Shown: piece by piece, positions 52,267 through 62,400 of the stretch | Numbering within the stretch: position 1 is the first letter of the stretch | Layout: the number at the start of each line of letters is the position of its first letter | DNA from: CANDOC01 sp965261725 | Lineage (GTDB): Bacteria > Pseudomonadota > Gammaproteobacteria > Pseudomonadales > Endozoicomonadaceae | NCBI GenBank assembly: GCA_965261725.1 | Contig: CBDHDU010000033.1 | Coordinates: 1 to 64,000 of the forward strand | Direction: 5' to 3' | Length of the DNA stretch: 64,000 nucleotides | The notes under the pieces: generated by a model | What the model was told of the DNA's origin: nothing | The model's input: only the letters and a program-made list of their open reading frames with translations | The model's database searches: none | Position numbers and translations under genes: made by a program

Positions 52267-55200
52267 ATGTCGACCGGCGAAGATGGCAAAATTCTGGTTG
52301 ATGATGGCCGGGGCTCTATTGATGTTATTAACCGTTCAACCAGTGAACTTGTTATTAATGATCTGAATGCCGGTAGCCAGAGCACCGGTGTCATCCGAAT
52401 TACAGACCTCAATAAGACTCGTCTGAAGGGCGGAACAACCAACCAGTATGAAAATTTCAGTGAATGGTACATTCATGAGCCGGGCAAAAAAATAAAGCAG
52501 TATGTGACATCTGCCAGTGAAACAACCTATACCGGCGTTTCCGGAACTGAAGTCGGTTACACAGAAAATGGCAAGCAGACTTATAAGTATCAGCCCAAGA
52601 AAGGACAGCTGTATTATGTGGTGCAACGGGAAGATATAAAACGGGAAGTCAACTGGCCGGAAAAAGACGCCGGTTGGGTTTCCACATACAATCCGCTGAC
52701 CGCATGGAAGTATGACAACGATAATCCGAATGTCGCGGAATGGGAAAAGTGGTATGAGGGTTTCACCAGCTGTCAGAATGTATCCGCTGTCAGCTGTAAT
52801 TCAGATGGCTCAGTATCAACCTATCTGACCCATATTCTGGATGACCGTTATGTCTGGAATACCGGCTGGAGCAGTTATACCACCAGTTACAGTAACTACT
52901 ACGGTAAAGACTTTACCAGTGTCACCTGGCGGATCGATGTGCCTTACCGGATCGGAATGAAGGCAACGACTTATGTAAAGGCAGACCACCAGATCAAGTT
53001 CCAGTTTGTCGGCGCTGATAAAGGCTCTCTTGATATTAAATCCCGCTCTGATGTGACTCTGGCTGGCAATATTAATAACTCGGTGGGCACAACCAAAGTA
53101 AGCATTAACCGTTCGCTGGGTAGCAAGGGTTCAACCAACGATACGGGTGGTATTTATATGTCCGACACCGGTATTCTGAACTCAGAGAAAACCTATCTGG
53201 ATGCTGTGGGTTCTCTGGGCACCAATAACCGGTCTCTGCGGATGATTACAGACCATATTTCTGCCGTAGCACGAAATGGTCTGGTAAATATCAATATGAC
53301 CGCAGCCTCCGGCGCGATATCGGTTGAAAAACTGCAGGCGGCTTCGAACCTGACTGTTAATGTCGATAAGGGACTAACTCCTTACGGCACAGGCCTGCAC
53401 CTGAAAGGCAACAATATCAATATTACCAGTGAGTTCGGCGGCATTGGTGATGTATCCGGTAACAAGGTGATGAACCTCAGCAGTACCGGGCTGGTCACAT
53501 TGAAAGCCACCGGTGATATCGCTCTGAACCAGTCCAGCGGTAACCTGACTGTAAATACTATTGAATCTGATGCCGGTGATATCTGGATTACGCTGGGCAA
53601 TGGTCATCTGGTAAACGGCATTGGTCAGAAGCGCTATACCGATGAAGAACTGGCCTATCAGGCAACAGTCTGGGACAGGCTGAATCTGCGCAGCGACAGT
53701 GCCGGTGAAGAAGCCGTACACGGTTATGAAAACCAGGTATCCAGTCAGTATCACAGTTACTGGCGGATTAAACAGCGACTGACAGATGATGCTGAGTTTA
53801 CCATTGATGACACCTACCTTGATGCCTTCAAGCAACGCTACAAATCCCGTCAGGATGCCCTGAACGGTACTGATCTGGATCTGGCCAGTATCACCCGTGA
53901 ACAGGTGACTACGAACCTGAAAACAGAATTCGATGCGATTAATCAGTGGCTGGCTGATGAAAAAACAAGCGGTAACCTGACAGCGGATTACGGTTTTGGG
54001 GACAGCTACAACGGTGGTTATCGCTTTGACATAGCCGACAATTCCGAACTGTATAACAAGCTGACTGCTGATGCCCGCTGGACTGATACCCAGCTGGAAA
54101 TTGCTATCAGTGCCGCAGCTACCCAACCGGTCACGGATGGTTATATCAGTGGTCGAAATGCCAATATCTCCGGTAACAATATCAGGCTGAATATTAACCA
54201 GGGCAGGGTCGGTGAAGACCTTGCGGATCTCGATTTTGATATCAGCCGCAGTAATCCAAATCTGTCCAATACCCAGAAAGCCGCATTACTGGAAGCGGGT
54301 TCTGGTGATCTCGATATCAGTGATAATGGCAGTACCATTGCCGTCAGTGTTAAACAGCAGGACCCGATCAAGATCAATGCTGATGGCCATGTCACCTTAG
54401 TTGCCGGAAAGCAGATTTATGTGGAATCGGATCAGGGCATGACCCTGAAACAGGTATCCACACCAGGTGATGTACGACTGGCTGCCAGCGGTGCCATTGA
54501 AAGTGCCAGCGGCAGCAGTACCACGATTGCAGCTAATAATCTGAACCTGTCGACCAAATCCGGCCATATTGGTACAGAAACTGATCCGATCAGACTGGAT
54601 ATTGAAGGCGCACTGCGCTCAGTCGCCTCTCCAAGTGATATCTGGCTGAACCATGTGGGCGGACATCTGCAGGTTGGTGCGATTGGTGCGGGTGGTCTGT
54701 TAAACCTGCAGGCCAATGGCAATATCAGCAACTGGTCTGAGAACGGCGACAATGTTCACCTGAAAGCCAATGGAGCCGTCATTGTTGCCACTAATGGGGG
54801 CAATATTGGTGCCAGCAACCGGGCACTGAAACTGAACCTGACCGGCGGCACACTGAAGCTTGAAGGTGCCAGTGCCTGGATGGAAGTCAACAGCTCGGCA
54901 CCTATTGATATTGCTGCCGTAAACCTCACCGGACTACTGGACTTTGATACTGCCGGTGATGTGAATCTGTCTGGTAACCTCAGTGCCGGTAATGTGGATA
55001 TGGATGTAACCGGTGCGGTTGCAGCCATTGAAAATCTCAGCCTGATGACCACCGGCAATCTGAATATCCTTGCCGGAACGCTGGATACCCGTAAAGCGGC
55101 CATTAACAGTGGTTCGGCTTATCTTGAAACCAGCGGTGGTCAGTTTGATTCAGGCAAGATAACCAGCACCAGTGGTATTCTGACGCTGCTGGCCAGTGGT

Positions 55201-58200
55201 GATCTGGCACTGTACGACAAAGTTGATGCTAAAAAAGCACTGCTGCTGGATGCCCAGAGTATTGCCATGATGCAGGGCAGCTCCATCAGAGCACGAGAAA
55301 CCGCCACTCTGACTGCCGTTGCGGCGCTGGATCTGCGCAGTATTACCAGTAACGACACACTCAGCCTGACTGCACCCGCGATTACCCTGAATGAAAAAGT
55401 TGAGGGCAAGACCGGTGCCGCCTTTGATATTAATGCTGCGAACCAGCTGACCGTTAAATCCGGCCAGCTAGTGAAGGCGGCGGGTAATATCGATATTGAT
55501 GCCGGTACGATTGTGATGGAAGGCAACAGCCGCCTTGAGTCCGGTGCTGCCCTGTTAATTGACACCAGTAGTCTGGGTATGACCCTGGCGCAGCTGCAGG
55601 CTGCCAATATGGGGCTGAACAGTGCTGCCGGTATCAATCTGAATGAAACCGTCAATGTGACCGGTGTCGCTGGCTTGATGGCGGTTAATGATATAGTGCT
55701 GGCTGCCGGGCAGACCATGACCACCGGTGGCAATGCTGTTCTGAAGGCAACCACTATTCAGACAAATGCAGGCAGCACGCTCGATGCTAACGCTGACCTG
55801 ACACTGAGAACCTCGGGCAGCCAGACACTGGCAACACTGGGAGTCGATGGAACATTAAAGGTAGCAGGCTTACTGGACGGGGATAACTCCGGCGGCCCGG
55901 TTGCATTCAATGAGAATGTCACTGTACTGGGACGTACTGAAGTCGATACCAGCTCACTGGCAACCCTCAAAACGGGTCGTACTTTCAAGTCTACCCAGCT
56001 GATGGTACTGAACAGTGACAGCTTCAGCATGGAAGCGGGCAGCAAGCTGGATACAGAAGCCGGTCTGACCATTACCACCGATAATAACCAGCAACTGGCG
56101 CAACTGGATGTTGCTGGTCTGGCAACCCTGACCAGCAATAACGGCAGTATCAGTTTCAATGAGCAGGCGCAGACCGGCAGCGCAACTATCAAGGCATTAC
56201 TGGGCGATGTTGCTATAGCTGAGAATCAGCAGCTGTCGTCCAGAGCTGGCCTGCTGGATATTGATGCCGCCACGCTGACCGCTGCGGCCGGTTCTACCCT
56301 GAAATCCGAAGGCAATACGGACCTGCAGACTACGGGTGCAATGCAGCTGCATCACGTTGACAGTGAAGCAGATATCCTTGCTACTTCAGGCAATACTTTA
56401 ACTGTGAATGGCAATACTTTAACTGTGAATGGCAATATTGATGCAGTGACGGATATTGACCTGAACAGTGATGACGATATGTTGCTGCAGGGCAGTATCA
56501 CCTCCGGCGGTACAACTGATCTGAATTCAAAAGCGGATATCACAATCAACGGTATTCTGAATGCCGGTGCAGACCTGATTGCCCATTCCTCAGGCCGCTT
56601 TACCAGTACTGAAACTCTCACAGCTGCTAACAATATCAACCTGAATAATATGGGCGGACTGGTTCGGTTTGATGCGGATGTGACGGCGACCGGTGGCAAC
56701 CTGGTCTTTACCGGTAACGACAGTCTGCAGATTAATGGCAATCTGACCACAGGCAATGCCGTTAATATTCAGGCGCTGCAGGGTGATGTCAGTCTGGCGG
56801 CAAATAAAACGCTGGACAGTGGTTCTACGACAGCGATTAATAGCGGCTCGGTGACGTTCGCCGCTGCCTCGATACTGGAGACTGATGATGCAGTATCAGT
56901 TATCACCTCGGGAGCCACACAGCTGCATCATATTGATAGCGGCGCTTCACTGACCATCGATGCCGGAGAAAACCTGACGGTTAATGGTACCGTCAACGCC
57001 GTTACCTTTATTGACCTCGACAGTGATCAGGCAATTACATTGCAGGATACGGTAACTTCCGGCACCCGGATTGATATTAACTCCGGCAGTAACACTGTTA
57101 TTAACGGCAATCTGAATGCCGGAAGCGGGCTTAAGGTGAACTCAGGCGCAGGCTATACCCAGAATGCTGCTGTCATCGCCGAGGGTGATATCACCCTGAA
57201 GACGGTTAATGCTGCGGTGCTTAACAGTACTCTGACCAGCAATACCGGTAACTTCCTCTTTGAAGCCGGTGACAGCCTGCAGTTTAACGACGATGTTGAT
57301 ATCAAGACCGGCAGCTTCACGGCGACGATTACAAATGATTTGTCGCTTGCCGGTAGTAAAACAATCCACTCCGGCACAGACAGCATTGTGAAATCGGCCA
57401 CAGTTATCTCTATGGGCGATAACAGTCAGTGGAATGCTGATGGCAAGCTGGATTTAACCACCTTTGCCAATCAGTCACTGGCAACCCTGAATGTGGGTAG
57501 CATGCTGGAAAGCGAAAGTACCGGAGGTTCCGTTGCTTTCCGGGAAACTGCAACAGTTACCGGCAGCGTGCAGGTTGATGCGTTGGCGGGGGATGTGAGC
57601 CTGAATGATAGTCAGCTAATTGATAGTGGATCAACACTGACCATTAACAGTGGCAGTATCACGGTTGCTGATAACGCCACCTTTAAAGCTACAGACACCA
57701 TCAACCTGACCGCCAGCGACACGATGCAGCTACATCACGTTCAAAGTGATGCAGATATCATCGCAACTTCAGGTAATACATTAACTGTTAATGGTGATAT
57801 CAGTGCCGGAACGGATATCGATCTGAACAGCGATAACAATATGCTGCTGGAAGGCAGTATCACTGCCGGTGGTAACACTGAGCTGGATTCAAAAGCCGAT
57901 ATCACCATCAACGGTATTCTGAATACCGGGGCAGACCTTATCGCGCATACCTCAGGCCGCTTTATCAGCACGGAAACCCTCACCGCAACAAATAATATCA
58001 GCCTGAATAATATAGGGGGACTGGTTCGGTTTGATGCGGGTGTGACGGCGACAGGTGGCAGTCTGGTCTTTACCGGTAACGACAGCCTGCAGGTTAATGG
58101 CAATCTGACGACGGACGGTGCTGTTAATATTCAGGCGCTGCAGGGTGATGTGAGTCTGGCGGCAGATAAAACGCTGGACAGTGGCTCAACCGTCACCATT

Positions 58201-60525
58201 ACCAGCGGCTCGGTCACATTTGCTGATAATTCAACACTGAATGCACAGGGCGTTATTGGGGTGACAACTTCCGGTGCAACTCAGTTACATCATATCGATG
58301 GTGAGCAGTCTGTCACTATTAATGCAGGCGATACTCTGACCGTAAACGGCACGGTCGATTCCGGAAGCTTTATTGATCTGGATAGCGGTGCGGCGCTTAC
58401 CCTGAATGATGCTGTGACCGCGGGTACCAATATTGATATCAACAGCTTACAAACCGCTGTACTGAATGGTATCACCAATGCCGGGGGCAGCTTTACAGCC
58501 ACCACTGCGGACAGTCTGACCTTTAATGACACGCTGACAGCAACCGGTAATATCACACTGGACAGTGGCGGGGATACCGAAGCCAATGCGACCGTAATCA
58601 GCGAAACCGGCAATCTGACCTTCCGCGGTGACAGCAGTCTGCGCCTGAACGACAACGTTACCATTGCCGGTACAGTTGATATCACCGCATTACAGGGTGA
58701 TGTCAGTCTGGCAGCAGGCAAGAAACTGAACAGTAGTTCTATGACAACGATTAATAGCGGCTCCGTAACATTCGACGCTGACTCGACACTGGAGGCCGGT
58801 GAAATGATATCTGTTATCACCTCGGGAGCCACCCGGTTGCATCATATTGATGCTGCTCAGTCAGTGACCATTAATGGCGGTGATACCCTGACCGTTACCG
58901 GTACGGTTGAGGCAGGTACATCTGTAGATCTGGACAGTGGCAACGATATGCTGCTGGAATATACGGTGACGGTTGGTACGACACTGGATGCCAATTCTCT
59001 GGGGCTGCTGACGGTAAACGGTACTGTAAATGCCGCAAGTGATATTGGCTTCGACAGCGTCGGTCAGGCAGCACTGAATGCGGATATCATCAGTAATACC
59101 GGCAGCTTCAGTTTCCGTGGCGATGACGGTTTAACTATTAACCGTAATATCACCACTCAGGGGGCTATTACCCTGAACAGTGCGGATGAAACCACACTCG
59201 CTGCTGATCAGGCTTTAGTATCTGAAACACTCAGTATTGATGCAGATAGCTTCAGCATGGGGCAGGGCAGCCGCACTGAAACCCGCGATAACACCCGGAT
59301 TCATACCCGTGGCGATATGCTGCTTTCAGCACTGGAAGCCAAGCGCGATGGTGAGCGAGCCTTTGACCTGGAAAGCCGTGAAGGGCAGATTCTCGGTCGC
59401 AGTGATGCGGATGTGCATCTGACCGCCACCCAGCCCAATGCCTCCGGCTTCCTGCAGGCAGCGACCGGTATCGGCGATCCGCTGGTTATTGATATGCCCT
59501 ACCTGAGTGCGGTGACTGACGACGGTGATATCTATATGGTCGCCCGTTCCGATCTGCATGCACGGTTACTGAGCGCCATAAACGGCAATATTTATCTGAC
59601 CACTCTCGGTAATCTGACCATCGATGAATTACTGGGTAACCCCTGGTTACTGGTCGATGGTTTCCTCGCCGCTGACAAGATGACCTTTGATCGTGGCATT
59701 CTCGCTGCCCGTAACGGTACCAATGTCACTGAGATTACACTGACTGACACCGGGCCACTGTCACTGTTTGCACCGCAGATTGATGTCACCCTGTATGCCA
59801 ACAATCAGGCTGAAGTTTTGATGCCGGTGGTGACTGACTTTGACTGGGATACCCATGAAACCAGTGATATTAAAGCCTTTATCGATGCCGGGGTACCTCA
59901 GCTGCGACAGTCTGAACAGTTGAGGCTGATGGTATTCGATACGAATCAGTTACACGTCAATATTCTGCAGGCAGTGAACGGCAGAGTACAGACGACCGGG
60001 GATATGTTGCTGGATCTGGCAGATTCCGATGAAACACTGGATCTGGTGACCGGTGACTTGCATGTTAATCTGGATAACCTTAACCCGGGTGCAAAACCGA
60101 CAGAAACTCAGGCGGATAACACCGTAACCGCAGTCGACGGGCAGCTTATGACCCCGTTTGGGGTCTTCTGGATACAGATGGATGGAGTGAATGTCACCAC
60201 CAATGCCCAGTTCACCCGTTATCAGCCACCGTTGCTGCTGACTTATAAGGCACCAACAGATCAGGCCACTGTATCTGCAGGCCCGGAATCCTTCTTCCGT
60301 TTGAGTGCTGAATATCAGAACGGTATCAGCAACCAGATTGATTCAAGCGGCGGTGGTTTCGCGTCTTATATCAATGACCCGTTACCGGAAGAACTGCTGC
60401 TGGCGATTGGTGATGACTGGTTAGGTAATCTGGAAGTGACTGCGGCGGGCGGCGAAGCTGATACGGGCCAGCAGACTAACGATGATGAAAATTACTGGTT
60501 GTATACTGGTACTGATTCTGAATAA
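52267..60525 (+). CDS. Adhesin continuation, C-terminal segment
   Basis: 2,752 residues; homologous sense starts earlier, at about 52098. It contains an aromatic, Tyr/Trp-rich domain (52430-52950) with one Cys pair (SCQNVSAVSC), a helical insertion (about 53640-53960), then more than 2,000 residues of beta-helix made of imperfect modules such as GNTLTVNG, LDSGSTxTINSGSVTF and TSGATQLHHID. Two modules of about 680 bp are near-duplicates (56341-57040 and 57724-58402). The tail (after 59930) is acidic and ends NYWLYTGTDSE, with no sorting motif. Repeats make it prone to recombination. Confidence 0.85.
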   Translation: MSTGEDGKILVDDGRGSIDVINRSTSELVINDLNAGSQSTGVIRITDLNKTRLKGGTTNQYENFSEWYIHEPGKKIKQYVTSASETTYTGVSGTEVGYTENGKQTYKYQPKKGQLYYVVQREDIKREVNWPEKDAGWVSTYNPLTAWKYDNDNPNVAEWEKWYEGFTSCQNVSAVSCNSDGSVSTYLTHILDDRYVWNTGWSSYTTSYSNYYGKDFTSVTWRIDVPYRIGMKATTYVKADHQIKFQFVGADKGSLDIKSRSDVTLAGNINNSVGTTKVSINRSLGSKGSTNDTGGIYMSDTGILNSEKTYLDAVGSLGTNNRSLRMITDHISAVARNGLVNINMTAASGAISVEKLQAASNLTVNVDKGLTPYGTGLHLKGNNINITSEFGGIGDVSGNKVMNLSSTGLVTLKATGDIALNQSSGNLTVNTIESDAGDIWITLGNGHLVNGIGQKRYTDEELAYQATVWDRLNLRSDSAGEEAVHGYENQVSSQYHSYWRIKQRLTDDAEFTIDDTYLDAFKQRYKSRQDALNGTDLDLASITREQVTTNLKTEFDAINQWLADEKTSGNLTADYGFGDSYNGGYRFDIADNSELYNKLTADARWTDTQLEIAISAAATQPVTDGYISGRNANISGNNIRLNINQGRVGEDLADLDFDISRSNPNLSNTQKAALLEAGSGDLDISDNGSTIAVSVKQQDPIKINADGHVTLVAGKQIYVESDQGMTLKQVSTPGDVRLAASGAIESASGSSTTIAANNLNLSTKSGHIGTETDPIRLDIEGALRSVASPSDIWLNHVGGHLQVGAIGAGGLLNLQANGNISNWSENGDNVHLKANGAVIVATNGGNIGASNRALKLNLTGGTLKLEGASAWMEVNSSAPIDIAAVNLTGLLDFDTAGDVNLSGNLSAGNVDMDVTGAVAAIENLSLMTTGNLNILAGTLDTRKAAINSGSAYLETSGGQFDSGKITSTSGILTLLASGDLALYDKVDAKKALLLDAQSIAMMQGSSIRARETATLTAVAALDLRSITSNDTLSLTAPAITLNEKVEGKTGAAFDINAANQLTVKSGQLVKAAGNIDIDAGTIVMEGNSRLESGAALLIDTSSLGMTLAQLQAANMGLNSAAGINLNETVNVTGVAGLMAVNDIVLAAGQTMTTGGNAVLKATTIQTNAGSTLDANADLTLRTSGSQTLATLGVDGTLKVAGLLDGDNSGGPVAFNENVTVLGRTEVDTSSLATLKTGRTFKSTQLMVLNSDSFSMEAGSKLDTEAGLTITTDNNQQLAQLDVAGLATLTSNNGSISFNEQAQTGSATIKALLGDVAIAENQQLSSRAGLLDIDAATLTAAAGSTLKSEGNTDLQTTGAMQLHHVDSEADILATSGNTLTVNGNTLTVNGNIDAVTDIDLNSDDDMLLQGSITSGGTTDLNSKADITINGILNAGADLIAHSSGRFTSTETLTAANNINLNNMGGLVRFDADVTATGGNLVFTGNDSLQINGNLTTGNAVNIQALQGDVSLAANKTLDSGSTTAINSGSVTFAAASILETDDAVSVITSGATQLHHIDSGASLTIDAGENLTVNGTVNAVTFIDLDSDQAITLQDTVTSGTRIDINSGSNTVINGNLNAGSGLKVNSGAGYTQNAAVIAEGDITLKTVNAAVLNSTLTSNTGNFLFEAGDSLQFNDDVDIKTGSFTATITNDLSLAGSKTIHSGTDSIVKSATVISMGDNSQWNADGKLDLTTFANQSLATLNVGSMLESESTGGSVAFRETATVTGSVQVDALAGDVSLNDSQLIDSGSTLTINSGSITVADNATFKATDTINLTASDTMQLHHVQSDADIIATSGNTLTVNGDISAGTDIDLNSDNNMLLEGSITAGGNTELDSKADITINGILNTGADLIAHTSGRFISTETLTATNNISLNNIGGLVRFDAGVTATGGSLVFTGNDSLQVNGNLTTDGAVNIQALQGDVSLAADKTLDSGSTVTITSGSVTFADNSTLNAQGVIGVTTSGATQLHHIDGEQSVTINAGDTLTVNGTVDSGSFIDLDSGAALTLNDAVTAGTNIDINSLQTAVLNGITNAGGSFTATTADSLTFNDTLTATGNITLDSGGDTEANATVISETGNLTFRGDSSLRLNDNVTIAGTVDITALQGDVSLAAGKKLNSSSMTTINSGSVTFDADSTLEAGEMISVITSGATRLHHIDAAQSVTINGGDTLTVTGTVEAGTSVDLDSGNDMLLEYTVTVGTTLDANSLGLLTVNGTVNAASDIGFDSVGQAALNADIISNTGSFSFRGDDGLTINRNITTQGAITLNSADETTLAADQALVSETLSIDADSFSMGQGSRTETRDNTRIHTRGDMLLSALEAKRDGERAFDLESREGQILGRSDADVHLTATQPNASGFLQAATGIGDPLVIDMPYLSAVTDDGDIYMVARSDLHARLLSAINGNIYLTTLGNLTIDELLGNPWLLVDGFLAADKMTFDRGILAARNGTNVTEITLTDTGPLSLFAPQIDVTLYANNQAEVLMPVVTDFDWDTHETSDIKAFIDAGVPQLRQSEQLRLMVFDTNQLHVNILQAVNGRVQTTGDMLLDLADSDETLDLVTGDLHVNLDNLNPGAKPTETQADNTVTAVDGQLMTPFGVFWIQMDGVNVTTNAQFTRYQPPLLLTYKAPTDQATVSAGPESFFRLSAEYQNGISNQIDSSGGGFASYINDPLPEELLLAIGDDWLGNLEVTAAGGEADTGQQTNDDENYWLYTGTDSE
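56341..58402 (+). repeat. Duplicated beta-helix modules in the adhesin
   Basis: 56341-57040 and 57724-58402 are alignable along their length, offset 1,383 bp at the start and 1,362 bp after a 21-bp duplication in the first copy. For example GGTTCGGTTTGATGCGG occurs at 56661 and 58023. They encode the same order of motifs (TLTVNG, SKADITINGILN, GRFxSTETLTA, GGLVRFDA, LQGDVSLAA, ATQLHHID). Confidence 0.8.
56389..56430 (+). repeat. Exact tandem 21-bp duplication (2 copies)
   Basis: A 21-bp unit encoding GNTLTVN is repeated perfectly head to tail; the paralogous module at about 57772 has one unit. A recent in-frame slippage event. Confidence 0.9.
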
Positions 60526-60636
60526 ATAGCTGTTAGCTGCTGACGGCCAGCTACCTGTTTTCAGTAACCACTTGCTGGAAGCCGGTAGCTGACAGCCGGT
60601 CGCTTAAAAAAATAACAAGAAGGATTAAATCCTCTT

Positions 60637-62283
60637 ATGCGTACTCTGAACAAGCTGCAGATTGTAACCGCACTGGTTCTCGCTCCGTCATTTGTGCTGG
60701 CAAGATCTGCCGTGGTGCCGCCGGTTGATCCGGGTAAGATTTCTCAAGACCGGATTCGCGAAGAACAGCAGCTCAAGGATAAAACCCGCAAAAAAGAAGA
60801 GGAGGCGATTAAGGAGGAGGCGCCGCAGGATATCGTCGAAGATGAAGGCGCGCCGACGTTTATTCTGCAGGGCATCCGCTTTACCCGTTCCAAACATCTG
60901 GATAAAGAACAGCTGGGAGGGATTGTTAAAGCCTGGCTGGGTAAACAGGTTTCCTTTGCCAGGTTGCAGCAGATCGTCGGATCAGTTAACAACCTGTATA
61001 GGGAGCAGGGAATTTATACGGCGACGGCAACACTACCCGAACAGAATATAGAAAACGGTATTGTCACGATCGAGTTGGTGGAAGGCTCGCTGGGAAAGGT
61101 AGAGTTTGAAGGCAACAACTATACAGATAACAACTACTTACGAGGTTATATTGATCTGGAAGATCAATCAGAAAATATCGATATTGATGCATTAGAAAAC
61201 GATATCCTGTTCTATAACCGCTTACATAATGACCGTTTACAGGCAGAGCTGCGTGCCGGAAAAGCCTTTGGTCTAACCGATATTGTTGTACAGGTGGGTG
61301 AACAACCACGGAATAAACTGCAAGTCGATATTGACAATCACGGCTATGAAAGCACCGGTGAAGAACAACTCAGTGTATTGTATCAACGGCAACAGCTGTT
61401 GCTGCCCGGTGACCGCTCGCTGGCTTATGCTCAGTTTTCCGATGGCATCCGCTCCCTGAGTCTTGGTTATAACGCTCCGATAGGCACCAATGGCTGGCGG
61501 GCGGGTATGACAACCCAATATACAGACACCACTATCAGTGGTGACTTCAGTGCGATAGATGTAAAAGGCGATGCCTGGCGTTTCGGGTTGGAAACCAGTT
61601 ACCTGGCTTATTCCACCCCCACCTTGTGGGCTAACCTGCTTGCTTCTGTTAATCATACCGCATCAGACACCACTGTTTCCGGGCAGGATCTGTCCAAATA
61701 TAAAACAATTCAATATTCACTGGGCGGTGAAGTTACCTGGGTTGGTCCACAATGGCAGTTTACCGGGCGGCAGCTATTCAGCCATGCTGATTCGAAAGAG
61801 AAGCTTGTCAGCGTGAACCGAAAGGTCAAACTCTACAATACTGACCTGACGTTTATTTATAACTTCGAACAGCCGTTTTATATGCTCTCTTCATTAAAAG
61901 CACAGCTTACTTCTGAAGAAGCGATTCCGGGCTCTATCTCATTCTCGCTGGGTGGGGCAACGACCATTCGTGGTTATAAACCCGGTATCGTCAGCGGTGA
62001 TAAAGGCTGGTATAACCAGCTGGAACTACACTACAACGGCTTTGAAATGCAGAACGATCTGGGTAAATTTCTGTTCGATGTGTTTGCCTTTTACGACTAC
62101 GGCAAAGTTGAGTCGCTGAATCCGGAACAGCAGCTGGCATCCGCCGGAGCAGGGGCAACGGTCAGCTTCAATGACTTCATGCAATTTACTGTCACTGCAG
62201 CCAATGCTACCAAGAAGGTGACACCTAATCAGAAGAATAACAGCGTGTACGCAAAGCTGACGTGTCAGTGTTTGCCTTGGTGA
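60637..62283 (+). CDS. ShlB/FhaC/HecB family TPS outer-membrane transporter (TpsB)
   Basis: A 548-aa Omp85-superfamily transporter for the adjacent adhesin. Signal peptide 1-22 (QIVTALVLAPSFVLA), a charged linker rich in Lys/Glu (about 45-70), POTRA_2 domain (about 75-150: FILQGIRFTRSKHLDKEQLG, YREQGIYTATATLPEQNIEN), a second POTRA (about 152-225), then a 16-strand barrel. The conserved loop-6 motif is TTIRGYKPG with Arg at residue 445. It ends in Trp rather than Phe, acceptable for BAM recognition. A small stem (AGGAT/ATCCT) holds part of its ribosome-binding site. It is 111 bp after the adhesin and likely cotranscribed. Intact, unlike its substrate gene. Confidence 0.95.
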   Translation: MRTLNKLQIVTALVLAPSFVLARSAVVPPVDPGKISQDRIREEQQLKDKTRKKEEEAIKEEAPQDIVEDEGAPTFILQGIRFTRSKHLDKEQLGGIVKAWLGKQVSFARLQQIVGSVNNLYREQGIYTATATLPEQNIENGIVTIELVEGSLGKVEFEGNNYTDNNYLRGYIDLEDQSENIDIDALENDILFYNRLHNDRLQAELRAGKAFGLTDIVVQVGEQPRNKLQVDIDNHGYESTGEEQLSVLYQRQQLLLPGDRSLAYAQFSDGIRSLSLGYNAPIGTNGWRAGMTTQYTDTTISGDFSAIDVKGDAWRFGLETSYLAYSTPTLWANLLASVNHTASDTTVSGQDLSKYKTIQYSLGGEVTWVGPQWQFTGRQLFSHADSKEKLVSVNRKVKLYNTDLTFIYNFEQPFYMLSSLKAQLTSEEAIPGSISFSLGGATTIRGYKPGIVSGDKGWYNQLELHYNGFEMQNDLGKFLFDVFAFYDYGKVESLNPEQQLASAGAGATVSFNDFMQFTVTAANATKKVTPNQKNNSVYAKLTCQCLPW

Positions 62284-62293
62284 GAATAACCGG

Positions 62294-62322
62294 AGCCTGT
62301 CAGTCAGTCTGACTGGCAGGCT
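62294..62322 (+). terminator. Terminator after the TPS transporter gene
   Basis: AGCCTGTCAGT pairs with ACTGGCAGGCT (one G-U) over a 7-nt loop; it is followed by GAAAAATG rather than a T-run, so efficiency is uncertain. Starts 10 bp past the stop. Confidence 0.55.
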
Positions 62323-62400
62323 GAAAAATGTATCCAAACAAAACTCGTCTTAAATAAAGAATAAAAATAAAATACTAAAATGACACGCTTAAAGGTCAGC

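Noticed and set aside
56341..58402. CRISPR-like repetition
   Set aside because: The repeats are long, degenerate, in frame and protein-coding; no regular short repeat/spacer pattern and no cas genes in the window.
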